In this document: positions 26,472 to 35,309 of the stretch, piece by piece | How positions within the stretch are numbered: position 1 is the stretch's first letter | Layout: every line of letters starts with the position of its first letter | Source: Betaproteobacteria bacterium | GTDB taxonomy: Bacteria; Pseudomonadota; Gammaproteobacteria; Burkholderiales; Casimicrobiaceae | Direction: 5' to 3' | Assembly (NCBI GenBank): GCA_013298145.1 | Contig: JAAFJO010000004.1 | Coordinates: 310,001-374,000, forward strand | DNA length: 64,000 nucleotides | The notes under the pieces: generated by a model | What the model was told of the DNA's origin: nothing | Database searches by the model: none | The model's input: the letters and a program-made list of their open reading frames with translations, nothing else | Made by a program: the position numbers and the translations under genes

Positions 26472-27368
26472 ATGCAACCTCTTGATTGGAACCAACTTCG
26501 GGCGTTTTTAGAGACGGCGGACACCGGATCGCTCTCCGCTGCAGCACGCAAACTGGGCTTGACCCAGCCCACGTTGAGCCGCCAAGTGGCCGCCATCGAA
26601 CAAAGTATGGGCGTGACCCTCTTTGAACGCGTGGGCAAGGCGATGGTTTTGACGTCAACCGGTTTAGATCTTTTAGAGCACGCACGCGCAATGGGCAGCG
26701 CCGCTGATGCGCTTAGCTTAGTGGCCACTGGGCGCTCACAAGCGGTGGGCGGTGTGGTGTCGGTGTCAGCCACGGATATCTTGGCCTCGCGAATCCTGCC
26801 GCCACTCGTCAGGCGGCTGCGCGAGAAAGCGCCCGGCATCGCGGTTGAGGTGATCACCACCGATTCACTGAGCGACCTGCAGCGCCGTGAAGCAGATATC
26901 GCGATCCGCCACGTAAAGCCTGCACAGCCTGATCTGATTGCTAGACTCGTTCGAGACGTGGATGCGTATTTCTATGCATCAGAGGCCTGGGTGAAAGCGC
27001 ACGGTCACCCGCGAACGGCAACTGATGCAGCGAGCGTTCCCTTCATCGGTTCAGACCGCAATGGCCTATATCTCGGCATGCTCCAACACCATGGCCTGCG
27101 CGTGACAGAGACAAATTTCTGCTGCTACGCGAACCACTCCGTCGTGCAATGGAGCCTCGTACGCGACGGTGTCGGTATCGCACCGATGATGGAAGAAGTC
27201 GCGCTCGCTACACCGGGCGTGGTGCGCGTGTTTGACGATTTACCGCCTGTTCGTTTCCCCATTTGGCTCGTCTCACATCGTGAGCTGCGCACCTCGCGAA
27301 GTATTCGTGTGGTATTTGAAGCGCTGGCCGAGGGGCTCGCATCGATTAGCGACGTGTCGCCAGATTGA
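26472..27368 (+). CDS. LysR-family transcriptional regulator
   Basis: A 298-residue regulator. The helix-turn-helix region reads LETADTGSLSAAARKLGLTQPTLSRQVAAIE. It is followed by a substrate-binding domain with VSATDILASRILPP and VNPxx-like segments. It is transcribed away from the methyltransferase gene, with about 146 bp between the starts. The region between contains repeated TGCGAAT-type words but no convincing operator. The effector is unknown. Confidence 0.92.
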   Translation: MQPLDWNQLRAFLETADTGSLSAAARKLGLTQPTLSRQVAAIEQSMGVTLFERVGKAMVLTSTGLDLLEHARAMGSAADALSLVATGRSQAVGGVVSVSATDILASRILPPLVRRLREKAPGIAVEVITTDSLSDLQRREADIAIRHVKPAQPDLIARLVRDVDAYFYASEAWVKAHGHPRTATDAASVPFIGSDRNGLYLGMLQHHGLRVTETNFCCYANHSVVQWSLVRDGVGIAPMMEEVALATPGVVRVFDDLPPVRFPIWLVSHRELRTSRSIRVVFEALAEGLASISDVSPD

Positions 27369-27437
27369 CGAAGCGCAATACGCGAGTGCGTCATTGCCTC
27401 TACGAGGGCATAAGTCATCAGATTGATTGTTGAAATA

Positions 27438-27464
27438 AAAAAAGCCAGCGATCGCCGGCTTTTT
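27438..27464. terminator. Bidirectional terminator between LysR and RRM genes
   Basis: The stem AAAAGCCAGC/GCCGGCTTTT around GATC has A and T runs on both sides, so it can end transcription from either convergent gene. Confidence 0.8.
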
Positions 27465-27482
27465 GCAACGCCTAGTCAGGCA

Positions 27483-27785
27483 TCAATAGTTGCTGCGACG
27501 CGCATCGCCGTATCCGCTGCTACGCGGCGGGCGCGCCTCCATCGGGCGAGCGATATTCACGTTCAGATCACGGCCGCCCACGCTTTTACCGTTCAAGCCG
27601 CGAACTGCGGCGTCGGCCTCCTGGCTGCTCGACATTTCGACAAAGCCGAAGCCTTTAGAGCGACCCGTATCGCGCTCCATGATTACCTTGGCGGACTGCA
27701 CATGACCGAAATCCGAAAACTGTTGTTGCAAATCGCTGTCTTGCACTGAGTAGGACAGGTTACCGACGAATAATTTGTTGCTCAT
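27483..27785 (-). CDS. RRM-type RNA-binding protein
   Basis: A 100-residue protein with a single RNA recognition motif: RNP2 is KLFVGNLSY at residues 4-12 and RNP1 is KGFGFVEM near residues 44-51. The tail is basic and glycine/arginine-rich. Such glycine-rich RRM proteins in proteobacteria and cyanobacteria often respond to cold. The ATG at 27785 starts MSNKLFVGNLSYSV, the family's normal N-terminus. It is followed by the terminator at 27438. Confidence 0.93.
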   Translation of the reverse strand: MSNKLFVGNLSYSVQDSDLQQQFSDFGHVQSAKVIMERDTGRSKGFGFVEMSSSQEADAAVRGLNGKSVGGRDLNVNIARPMEARPPRSSGYGDARRSNY

Positions 27786-27855
27786 TTTGGAGCCTTTCAC
27801 ATAGGGCGCACTCGGAAAAGTGGTGCGCCGATTAAAAACGAATGGTTAAGAGAGT

Positions 27856-28125
27856 TCAGCGCCTGCGCTGGAACACGGCGCCACCTGCCGAACGAGGCTG
27901 GCGGCTTTCGATATGACGGAAAGTGATGCGGGCCTTGGTCAGGTCGTAAGGCGACATTTCCAGCGTGACATTGTCACCCGCGATAATGCGGATGCGGTGC
28001 TGACGCATCTTGCCGCAGGTGTAAGCGATCACCTTGTGGTCGTTATCAAGCGTTACACGATAACGGGTATCGGGCAGCATCTCGTCGACTTTGCCCTGCA
28101 TTTCGATCAGTTCTTCTTTGGCCAT
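27856..28125 (-). CDS. infA: Translation initiation factor IF-1
   Basis: Binds the 30S A site during initiation. The S1/OB-fold core is present ([42 protein letters not shown]). The 89 residues include a basic C-terminal extension ([14 protein letters not shown]) usual in the longer betaproteobacterial IF-1 paralogues, compared with 72 residues in Escherichia coli. The ribosome binding site CAGGAGGG precedes ATG 28125. Many betaproteobacteria have two infA copies; this looks like the second, stress-associated type, which is an inference. Confidence 0.92.
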   Translation of the reverse strand: MAKEELIEMQGKVDEMLPDTRYRVTLDNDHKVIAYTCGKMRQHRIRIIAGDNVTLEMSPYDLTKARITFRHIESRQPRSAGGAVFQRRR

Positions 28126-28147
28126 GAGCCCTCCTGGGTTTGATGGT

Positions 28148-28384
28148 TTAGTCAGCTGATGCCGGGTTGAGTAGCCAGTAGCGGCCCTGCACTGCGGCGT
28201 ACATCAGGGCGCTCTCCCGCGTTTTGAACGCTGGCTCAAAGGAATGGACTCGGTCACGAGTTTGACGACCGGCGCTGGTCCGGATCGAGAGCAGCGCGGT
28301 GTGATGATCTGTGCGCTGAGAACGGCACAGTGGTGTGATTCGGAATTCGCCAAGGGCGAATGGACGTGTGTTAGCAAATATCAT
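28148..28384 (-). CDS. Small hypothetical protein upstream of infA
   Basis: A possible 78-residue protein (start [19 protein letters not shown]). It shows a compact beta-alpha pattern: [39 protein letters not shown]. Similar short proteins beside cold-shock and infA genes are familiar in betaproteobacteria, but no function is known. It ends 22 bp before infA on the same strand. A longer frame to 28456 exists; the shorter start is preferred. Confidence 0.5.
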   Translation of the reverse strand: MIFANTRPFALGEFRITPLCRSQRTDHHTALLSIRTSAGRQTRDRVHSFEPAFKTRESALMYAAVQGRYWLLNPASAD

Positions 28385-28838
28385 TGATTCCAGTGTGTCG
28401 TGCGCGCGTGGCACGATTCGTCTCGTTGCGGACAGCAACGAAGTACGAACAATCACGACCGAGTGCCGGTCGCGAAATTAAGGCTTGCCTGGGGAAAAGT
28501 AGACCGCTGTGAGGTCACACGGCGACGCGGTGTGTAGCGGTGGGGTGTGGTGTAGAGATGCCACAACCGATTTCGAACCTGCTCGCGGAAAGGGAAGCAA
28601 AACGCCGCGAGAATCCCAATGATATCTCTTTACGACACTTCGCGCCATGACTTCGATGATCTCGCACCCGACCATCGCAATAATTACGTGCACCGCAAAC
28701 TCGATGCTGATGTTCGGTCTTCGTGGTCGCGCTCGCAAACTCGTAGGCACAGGACATGAAGCAGTTCATGTCTCGTGTCCGGCTCGTGCGCGACGTCCGT
28801 CCCGGAGGCGAATCCGAACCCCGCACGAAATCTCTCGA
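28385..28838. other. Intergenic region without supported gene
   Basis: About 450 bp between the small hypothetical gene and the tmRNA terminator. Short open frames exist in several phases, but none has a domain, ribosome binding site or codon pattern that convinces. Confidence 0.4.
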
Positions 28839-28839
28839 T

Positions 28840-28879
28840 AAAAAGCAAGACGCCACCGGGAGGGTGGCGTTTGCTTTTT
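28840..28879 (-). terminator. Terminator of tmRNA
   Basis: A long stem, AAAAGCAAGACGCCACC with GGTGGCGTTTGCTTTT (one mismatch), begins directly after the tmRNA 3' end and carries flanking A/T runs. Confidence 0.88.
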
Positions 28880-28880
28880 A

Positions 28881-29260
28881 TGGTGGACCCGGCGGGGTTC
28901 GAACCCGCGTCCGAAAGCCATTGGTGGTCAGGACTACATGCTTATCTCAGTGATTTGATCTTGTTGACTGCGCGAGCATGAGCACCCTCGCCGCCAACCA
29001 GTTCGCTAAATTTCGGACGCGCGTCGCAAACATCCGCGCGCCCTACTCGTGGCTAAGGGATACTGCTGTGGATTACTCCACCCGACGTTCACGCCCATCG
29101 GTGCAGCACTCGAACCTAGTTTTTAATTAGGCTGCGAGACGGCTTTCGCCGTAGAAGCTATCGTTTGCAATTAAATTGCTTTGGCTGGATTAACGAGGTG
29201 TACCGCCTCGGCATGCCCCAAGCGCACGTCAGAACTTCCGTCGAAACCAGGATCGGGCCC
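28881..29260 (-). ncRNA. ssrA: Transfer-messenger RNA (tmRNA, ssrA)
   Basis: Rescues stalled ribosomes and tags the nascent peptide for degradation. The 380-nt one-piece RNA begins GGGCCCGATCCTGGTTTCGA and ends with a T arm GGTTCGAACCC and ...GGGTCCACCA. The ends pair as a 7-bp acceptor stem, GGGCCCG with CGGGTCC. The resume codon is GCA at 29168-29166. The tag reads ANDSFYGESRLAA and stops with TAA at 29129-29127. The terminal LAA is the standard ClpXP degron. A strong terminator follows. Confidence 0.95.
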
Positions 29261-29800
29261 GAAATCGAAACGGTCGCTCGCGCGATTGCGAGGACTAGAT
29301 TTGTATTTTAGGCTGGATGGCGGAAATGAAAGGGCAAACTTGAACCGGCGAAGTGCGTCGACGCGGTGTTGAGAATCGCATACTAGCTATTCACTCTAAA
29401 CCCCAATATCATTGGGCGAGCAGATTAAATATTTGTTATTTGTTAAAGACATTTAAAATTTGCTAGCCCCAGTAGAGTTGTCAATACGGCGCTAAAGTTG
29501 TAATAAATCTAGGTCCAGCCCTGAAGCATTTGTCGAGAAATCCGAATGAGAGCCTTCGCGCGATGGTCGCCCGCGCGAAGGGTCGGTAGACTGGAATCGG
29601 TAAGCCAAGGGTGTCCACGGCCGTAACACTCTGATTTCACGTTATAATTTGTGGCTTTCCCTGATGTTCATTAACCCGAGCGCACTCGCTGTCCATTCGA
29701 CGTTGGCGAGCGTTCAGATCCTTCGGTCGTCCAGGGACGTTGTGCCGAAGTTACCCGCGCCGCCTCGAAATTTTGTAGAGCCCGCGCGAAGGAGTGCCAA
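29261..29800. other. Intergenic region between ssrA and rpmB
   Basis: About 540 bp with no supported gene. It has an AT-rich stretch at about 29400-29520, and a -10-like TATAAT at 29643-29648 that could serve rpmB. Confidence 0.5.
29643..29648 (+). promoter_or_regulatory. -10 element for rpmB-rpmG
   Basis: A consensus TATAAT about 155 bp before rpmB. No good -35 hexamer is found at 16-18 bp, so support is partial. Confidence 0.4.
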
Positions 29801-29802
29801 TC

Positions 29803-30036
29803 ATGGCCCGCGTATGTCAAGTCACCGGCAAAAAGCCGATGGTGGGAAACAATGTTTCTCACGCCAATAACAAAACCAAACGCCGTTTCCTCCCGAATCT
29901 GCAAAACCGCCGCTTCTGGGTTGAGAGCGAGAACCGCTTCGTGCGCCTTCGCTTGACGACTGCTGCGATTCGTTTGATCGATAAAAACGGTATCGATGTT
30001 GTATTGGCCGATCTTCGCGCTAAAGGCGCAATCTAA
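29803..30036 (+). CDS. rpmB: 50S ribosomal protein L28
   Basis: The 77-residue product starts [29 protein letters not shown], the conserved L28 N-terminus, and ends with [11 protein letters not shown]. The ATG at 29803 is preferred over one 9 bp upstream because MARVC is the universal start. It forms the usual pair with rpmG, 18 bp downstream. Confidence 0.97.
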   Translation: MARVCQVTGKKPMVGNNVSHANNKTKRRFLPNLQNRRFWVESENRFVRLRLTTAAIRLIDKNGIDVVLADLRAKGAI

Positions 30037-30054
30037 TTCGAAGGGCGATAAATC

Positions 30055-30210
30055 ATGCGTGAAAAAATCAAACTCGAATCCACCGCTGGCACCGGCCATT
30101 TCTACACGACGACCAAGAACAAAAAGACGATGACTGAAAAGCTCGTCATGAAGAAGTTCGATCCGGTCGCCCGTAAGCACGTGGACTACAAAGAAACCAA
30201 GCTGAAGTAA
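30055..30210 (+). CDS. rpmG: 50S ribosomal protein L33
   Basis: A 51-residue product beginning [20 protein letters not shown] and ending [11 protein letters not shown]. It is the cysteine-free (zinc-independent) form of L33. It follows rpmB directly and precedes a strong terminator. Confidence 0.96.
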   Translation: MREKIKLESTAGTGHFYTTTKNKKTMTEKLVMKKFDPVARKHVDYKETKLK

Positions 30211-30248
30211 TTCGCTGGTTCGCCTTGCTGCGCTTGCAGCAAGAAACA

Positions 30249-30283
30249 AAAAAGCCCGCTCGGCAACGCTAGCGGGCTTTTTT
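30249..30283 (+). terminator. Terminator after rpmG
   Basis: The stem AAAAAGCCCGCT/AGCGGGCTTTTT is followed by T residues and lies between convergent rpmG and the EamA-type transporter gene. It can act in both directions. Confidence 0.9.
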
Positions 30284-30299
30284 ATTTTTGGAGAGCCTT

Positions 30300-31163
30300 C
30301 TAAGCAACGCGAAGCATCAGCACGCCCGCAATGAACGTCGCGCAGCCGAGCCACTGCCAACGCGTTAGTCGTTCGCGGAAGAAAAATGTTCCGATCAAAA
30401 GCGCGAACACCATGCTCGAATCCCGAAGCGATGCGCCGATCACGGTTGGCAGCTTGGTAAACACCCACAGAATGAGCAGGTACGAGAGCGTTGAAATGAA
30501 CGCGCTACCGATGCCAATTCTCCAGTTCGAGCGAACAATCGCAATCACTGAGCGCCTCGACTGAAGCTGAAAAATGATGCTCACGACCACCGCGTTTACG
30601 ACGGTTTGAGCAACGCCATACTCTAGCGCGCCAACATCGATGGCTCCGCGTGCGTCGCTAAAAATCGAGAACGCCACACTCAGCCCGGACGCGACGGCAA
30701 AAGCACTCGCAGCGCGCGCAGTTGCTGCACCCGCGTGATCGTCCTTGGCCTTCGCCCCGCGCATCGCGGCAAGCAACACGCCGACAGAAATGGTTGCTAC
30801 GCCTAACACGCCCAAAAGACCGAACGACCGATCAGACACCCAGAGCGAAAGCGGCATGAGCACCCACGGTGCCGTCGCGCGGCTAATGCCATACGTCACC
30901 GCGTAATCGCCGCGCTTGTAGGCGGCAGAGATCAGCAGCATCGCCATCGCATTGGCAACCGAGCCGAGCGCCATCCAATGCCAGACGCCTGAATTGGGCC
31001 AGCCAATAAAAACGCACGCGATCGCGCCCGCAAAGCCGGCAACACAAATCTGCGCGATCATCGCGGCGGCAGCATCGTTGGAGCGCTGAGCGAGCGCATT
31101 CCATGCCGCGTGCAAGAAGCCGCTCATGATCGCGGCCACGAAAGCTAGCGCTTCGATCGACAT
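30300..31163 (-). CDS. EamA/DMT-superfamily transporter
   Basis: A 287-residue inner-membrane protein with about ten hydrophobic helices in two EamA repeats, starting MSIEALAFVAAIMSGFLHAAWN. The C-terminal half contains GASLRDSSMVFALLIGTFFFRERLT, the typical EamA segment before the last helices. DMT transporters export or import small metabolites, and the substrate is not predictable. Start 31163 removes a hydrophilic in-frame extension that would precede the first helix. Confidence 0.88.
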   Translation of the reverse strand: MSIEALAFVAAIMSGFLHAAWNALAQRSNDAAAAMIAQICVAGFAGAIACVFIGWPNSGVWHWMALGSVANAMAMLLISAAYKRGDYAVTYGISRATAPWVLMPLSLWVSDRSFGLLGVLGVATISVGVLLAAMRGAKAKDDHAGAATARAASAFAVASGLSVAFSIFSDARGAIDVGALEYGVAQTVVNAVVVSIIFQLQSRRSVIAIVRSNWRIGIGSAFISTLSYLLILWVFTKLPTVIGASLRDSSMVFALLIGTFFFRERLTRWQWLGCATFIAGVLMLRVA

Positions 31164-31191
31164 CAGTGAGCAACGCTCGGCGAGTGCTCGA

Positions 31192-31707
31192 TCACAGGAA
31201 TCGAGAGTCTCGCCCGCTTGGTTGGGTGGACTCGGATCGGCTGGATGTTTTGCCTTTGTGCAACCCTTGCATCGAGAGCTGCCATCTCGTTTGGTGCAGT
31301 CCATCGGTGAAGATAGCCCGCGTACCACGCGCGGAGTCGCTTTGGTAAGAATTTGGGATCGGTTTTTGCTGGAACGCCTCCCCGGTTATGGGTTCGTGCC
31401 ACACACGCGCAGTGTTTAGTACAACGCAGTCAAAACCGACCCAACGCGCGGGCATTAAGGCGTTCGATTTTTCGACGAAACTTTCTTCGAGAACCACGGG
31501 TCTTCCACCAGCTGGCCTCGCCATCGTAAGTTTGCTCACCGCCGGAAAATCGACGTCGGGGTTATCTATCGAAGGAGTGCCATGTTTTTTGCGCTCAAGG
31601 GCATCGATTTCAGGCCCTGTCCAAACGGGCAACGCGGCGATCTGTTCATTGAGCACGCCTTTTTTCCCGCGAATGTGGCCGTATATCAGTAAAGAATTGC
31701 ATGTCAT
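31192..31707 (-). CDS. Hypothetical protein, doubtful
   Basis: A possible 171-residue product (MTCNSLLIYGHIRGKKGVL...). The first 120 residues look protein-like, while the last 50 are low in hydrophobic residues. I do not recognise it and see no domain. It is followed on the same strand by the EamA-type transporter, but no overlap or ribosome binding site supports coupling. It could be a remnant. Confidence 0.3.
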   Translation of the reverse strand: MTCNSLLIYGHIRGKKGVLNEQIAALPVWTGPEIDALERKKHGTPSIDNPDVDFPAVSKLTMARPAGGRPVVLEESFVEKSNALMPARWVGFDCVVLNTARVWHEPITGEAFQQKPIPNSYQSDSARGTRAIFTDGLHQTRWQLSMQGLHKGKTSSRSESTQPSGRDSRFL

Positions 31708-31935
31708 AACTTGTTGAGTGTCACAAAAAAACCGGCGCTTCCGTCTCTACATTCAGAATCAATTGAACGCTGCAAGCGAAGCATAATTGGGTTGGGTCGA
31801 TCACAAACACGAGCGCACCGCTACCGCTTCACGCTGCGCCGTGTCTAGCCGAAATACGGGATGGATGCTGCTTTGGTTGGCGACGAGGCTTATCGCAAAA
31901 AGTGCCGACCACGCCTCATTTAAAAAATCAACTCA

Positions 31936-33006
31936 GTGCGCCACTTCTCATGCAAATTTTTTGTAAGCCACGGGATTCACTTGCCACTGCTACAGTTTCA
32001 CCAACACGCGGGCCCGCGCAGCGCGCGCTGCTTCCGAACTCTCTCGGAGAGAACTGTTGCGTTTGTCCACCTGAATATGCGCCATAGCGCCGCTTGGTCT
32101 ACAGCTCGGGCGAGCCTTCCAATACGTTTGATCGCGCAAGAGCCGCGCGCGCAATTCGGTACAGTTGCACGCGGTCTCCTGCCTGCGATTGGGGCGACAA
32201 TGCGCAATGAGATCGTGATCGAAAATCATGCTGACGCAGACGGGAGTATCGCTACGCGCAATGCGGCAACTGCTGCTGCAGAGGGCATGAAGGTGCTACT
32301 TGGTAAGGCCAACAATCGGGTGCTGGCGAGGCATCTCGGACGGGAGATTGGCTACGACCCAGAAAAAGATTTCTCGTTACCCAGCGCCGTGGCGCGGATT
32401 CCATTTGCGATTGCCGATCGTTCGAGTTTGCCAGTGAACAATCGTCAAGCATTCGTGAAATACGGATGCGCGCCCCTTGGCACACTAACGTTTGGATCAG
32501 TGGGTGTGGGTCGCTCGTCTCATCTACCAGTGGAAGCTGTTGCGCAGCAGTTCCAATCGAATCTGCTGCGTGTTCCAATTTGCGGATCAAGCCCCGCGGC
32601 GAACGAGGTCGTAGCCGAGCGAGCTGACGTTGTTGCAACTACCCTTCATCGACTCCTGCCATTTGCAAAACGCAACAAATTTCGCACCGTCACCGTCAAA
32701 ACGCAACCGCGCTTGAAGCTTGCGCCACAAGTTGCAACGCCGCCTGAGCAAGGACTCGGCGGCTTTCATCTTGATCCGTGGCGCGGGTCGTATGCTCCTC
32801 GCAGTTCGGGTGCAGCCGTCGGTTCACGCTGGCGCGCCGCGTCGGGCGAGCCGAGCGCTGCTGATAAAGCAACAGTCGCGCGCGCGAATGCAAATGACAG
32901 CGAACTGGTATCACGGAGTGTACGGACGGTATTTCGCTTGACCGACAATGATCGCACGAGGCATCGTGAGTCAGCGTGGAAAATCAATCGAGTGTCCACG
33001 CAATGA
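31936..33006 (+). CDS. Highly diverged Bug/TctC-like solute-binding protein, possibly decaying
   Basis: A continuous 356-codon frame. From about residue 60 onward it follows the Bug (tripartite tricarboxylate receptor) pattern in order: RLIAQEPRAQFG, VIENHADADGSIAT, GYDPEKDFSLPSAVARIPF, LTFGSVGVGRSSHLPVEAVAQQF, a VPICGSSPAANEVVAERADVV segment, and the GLGGFHLDPWRGSYAP block. The normal signal peptide and the first family motif are not recognisable, and many conserved positions are changed. It may be a pseudogene that has kept its frame, or a repurposed cytoplasmic protein. Its stop overlaps the start of the aminotransferase gene (ATGA). The true start is uncertain. Confidence 0.45.
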   Translation: MRHFSCKFFVSHGIHLPLLQFHQHAGPRSARCFRTLSERTVAFVHLNMRHSAAWSTARASLPIRLIAQEPRAQFGTVARGLLPAIGATMRNEIVIENHADADGSIATRNAATAAAEGMKVLLGKANNRVLARHLGREIGYDPEKDFSLPSAVARIPFAIADRSSLPVNNRQAFVKYGCAPLGTLTFGSVGVGRSSHLPVEAVAQQFQSNLLRVPICGSSPAANEVVAERADVVATTLHRLLPFAKRNKFRTVTVKTQPRLKLAPQVATPPEQGLGGFHLDPWRGSYAPRSSGAAVGSRWRAASGEPSAADKATVARANANDSELVSRSVRTVFRLTDNDRTRHRESAWKINRVSTQ

Positions 33007-34190
33007 ATTCGCCGACCGATAGTTTGCTGGCCACACCGCGCGAGAGAAGCCCTGCACGCGGAGTCCGCGTGCCAGTCGCGCGCTCACTTGAGCCTGATCG
33101 CAACATCTTGTTGCAGCATATCGACGCGATGTGCGCGTCGCGCCGATTTAGTAATTGCGGCCCGATTCATGAAGCGCTGCGCGAGCGACTTTGCGAATGG
33201 CTCGACGCAGATCGACTGGGTTTGTTTTCTAGCGCCACCAGCGCGCTCACCGTCGCACTTCGCGCGCATCGCGTCTCGGGCGAGGTGATTACAACGCCGT
33301 TCTCGTTTGCAGCCTCAGCGCAAGTGATCGAATGGGCGGGCGCACTACCTGTGTTCGTCGATATTGATCCGGTCTCACTCACGATTGATCCCGCGAGGGT
33401 GGAGGCGGCGATCACACCGAATACCTCTGCGATCCTCGCAGTACACACTTACGGCGTGCCGTGCGATGTGAGAGCGCTTGAGGACATTGCAAAGCGACAT
33501 CAGCTCGCCTTAATTTTCGATGCGGCCCACGCGTTCGATGTACGTATCGACAGCACGCCGATTCATCGATTCGGAAACGCTACGATTTACAGCACCCATG
33601 CCAGTAAGCTCTTCCACACTGGCGAAGGCGGCGTGCTCGTTTGCAGCGATGAAGCGACGCAACGACGTTGTGATCGGATGGCGAACTTCGGATTCGACGG
33701 CAGCGGCGACGCTGTGGAATGCGGAACTAATGCAAAGATGAGCGAGTTGCACGCGGCGACTGGGCTCGCGGTATTGCCGAAAGTGAACGCGGAACGCGCC
33801 GCACGAGCCGCGCTTCGCTTTGAGTACACATCAGCGCTTAACGGTATTGATGGCATTTCGCTCATGGCACCGCCCATTCATGTGAAGGACAGCCTGCAAT
33901 ACCTCGCCATTCGCGTCAAAAGCGAAGCGGCTGAGACCGACAATCGCATACGCAACACAGTCTACGAACGGCTTATTTCACTAGGGCTTGAAAGTAGAAA
34001 GTACTTTTCTCCACTGTGTGCTGATTTTTCTTACGTCTCGCAAGAAAACTGCCGAACAACGGATGAGCTAACGGTTGCGAGGCGTGCAGTTCACCAGGTA
34101 CTTTGCTTGCCGTTTCATAGCGGCGTAAACCGCGATACTGTGTTGCTGATTGCGGATACCTTCCGTGAGGTTATTCGCCGAGACTCATGA
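33003..34190 (+). CDS. DegT/DnrJ/EryC1/StrS-type PLP aminotransferase
   Basis: A 395-residue fold-type I PLP enzyme. The family makes amino sugars or transaminates other carbonyl intermediates. Visible are the N-terminal glycine loop region (LGLFSSATSALTVALRA), the PLP-contacting DAAHAFD, and the Schiff-base lysine in STHASKLFHTGEGG. ATG 33003 overlaps the preceding stop; a GTG at 32976 is an alternative. The stop at 34190 overlaps the next gene's start, so it is tightly coupled to the ATP-grasp-like gene. With a glycosyltransferase and ATP-grasp ligases nearby, a surface glycan or small natural product is plausible. Confidence 0.9.
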   Translation: MNSPTDSLLATPRERSPARGVRVPVARSLEPDRNILLQHIDAMCASRRFSNCGPIHEALRERLCEWLDADRLGLFSSATSALTVALRAHRVSGEVITTPFSFAASAQVIEWAGALPVFVDIDPVSLTIDPARVEAAITPNTSAILAVHTYGVPCDVRALEDIAKRHQLALIFDAAHAFDVRIDSTPIHRFGNATIYSTHASKLFHTGEGGVLVCSDEATQRRCDRMANFGFDGSGDAVECGTNAKMSELHAATGLAVLPKVNAERAARAALRFEYTSALNGIDGISLMAPPIHVKDSLQYLAIRVKSEAAETDNRIRNTVYERLISLGLESRKYFSPLCADFSYVSQENCRTTDELTVARRAVHQVLCLPFHSGVNRDTVLLIADTFREVIRRDS

Positions 34191-35275
34191 AAAAAGCAGT
34201 TCTCCTTTTTTCAAGTGGCCCTCAGGTCGCCCAGTCCGGGTTGCACTTGGTAGCGGGGCGACGTAATGAGCTGCGGGTCATTGCAACTGATCGCACCGCG
34301 GATGCTCCCGAACTGGCGCAACTCAAAACAATCTATCTCGTGCCAACGAACCGAGCCAATCAACCTGCCTACGAAGCAAAGATGGTCGAGATCTTGAAAA
34401 CGGAGCCTGTCGACCTCTCCCTTCGATACTGCAATCACAACCTCGTTACGCGCGCAGCGCTAGTAGCTCGCCATCCGGATCTGCGAGAAGGCCCGCTTTG
34501 CGGCGCATCGAATCTTGCGCGAAGAGTGGCTGACAAACCGGAGCGCAGCCACCTCGCAAAAAAAGTAGACCGCATGTTCACTGAGTCGTTTGATCCGCGT
34601 GGTAGCGAGTCCGCAGGCGAGTTCGCAAAGCGCGTAGACGGTTCGCTTATGTCAACGCCGCGCGGCGGGTTAAGCCTGAAGTGCGTCATGCCTGTGAAAC
34701 ACGAGGCGCAGCTCCCGCGCGCGCTTGCACGATCACGCTCCGCGATTGAAAAATATGTAAGCAACCCTGATACACGCATCGAGGCAAATCTCTCGTTGCT
34801 TGAGGAAGGTACACCTCTCTATTGGTTGATGTATGCCATCAAACGTCCAATTGAACTGTTGTTTGATCGGGATTCCACGACCGCCGCCGCGGTTCTTGCA
34901 ACTCACAAGCGACAATCACTTCGCGCGCGATTCGCCACGCCTAACCGAGAATCCAACACGCTCACCCGCAGCCGACGGCGTTGCGAGGTGCTTTCAAAGA
35001 ACAGTTGGCGTAGTCCCCCAAATGTGCAGTGTCAACGTGAAAGCCACGCTAAGGTGCGTATTCGCGAGTTCAATGGCGCAAGCGGTGCGTTGGCCCTGGA
35101 GAAGTTGTTGCCTGGGCACGAAGACGTAGCGCTTGGATTGATATTGGCTTCCGACGTTGAAGAAGCGCAGCATTCTTCTCGTGGGGCGAGCGAGCCCGCG
35201 ATGAACGTATCCGCACAGCTATCTTCGCACGGTGCGCATCCAAGCGATGTCGCAGCGCTGCAGAGCGCTGGGTAG
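34187..35275 (+). CDS. ATP-grasp-like protein with degraded active site
   Basis: A 362-residue paralogue of the ATP-grasp protein at 38070-39155. Shared landmarks are the N-terminal fold, LCGASNLA versus LCGAVRIA, EFAKRVDGSLMSTPRGG versus EFAKKHGFPLIAKPRCG, and VQCQR with REFNGASGA versus FEFNGRFTG. In this copy the ATP-binding lysine of IAKP is replaced (MSTP) and the acidic ligand region is altered. The C-terminal 40 residues look unrelated. It is likely a pseudoenzyme or decaying gene. It overlaps the aminotransferase gene by 4 bp and precedes the glycosyltransferase by 34 bp. Confidence 0.6.
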   Translation: MKKAVLLFSSGPQVAQSGLHLVAGRRNELRVIATDRTADAPELAQLKTIYLVPTNRANQPAYEAKMVEILKTEPVDLSLRYCNHNLVTRAALVARHPDLREGPLCGASNLARRVADKPERSHLAKKVDRMFTESFDPRGSESAGEFAKRVDGSLMSTPRGGLSLKCVMPVKHEAQLPRALARSRSAIEKYVSNPDTRIEANLSLLEEGTPLYWLMYAIKRPIELLFDRDSTTAAAVLATHKRQSLRARFATPNRESNTLTRSRRRCEVLSKNSWRSPPNVQCQRESHAKVRIREFNGASGALALEKLLPGHEDVALGLILASDVEEAQHSSRGASEPAMNVSAQLSSHGAHPSDVAALQSAG

Positions 35276-35309
35276 TGGGCAGCGACTTCAACGTAAACAT
35301 CGCCAACGA

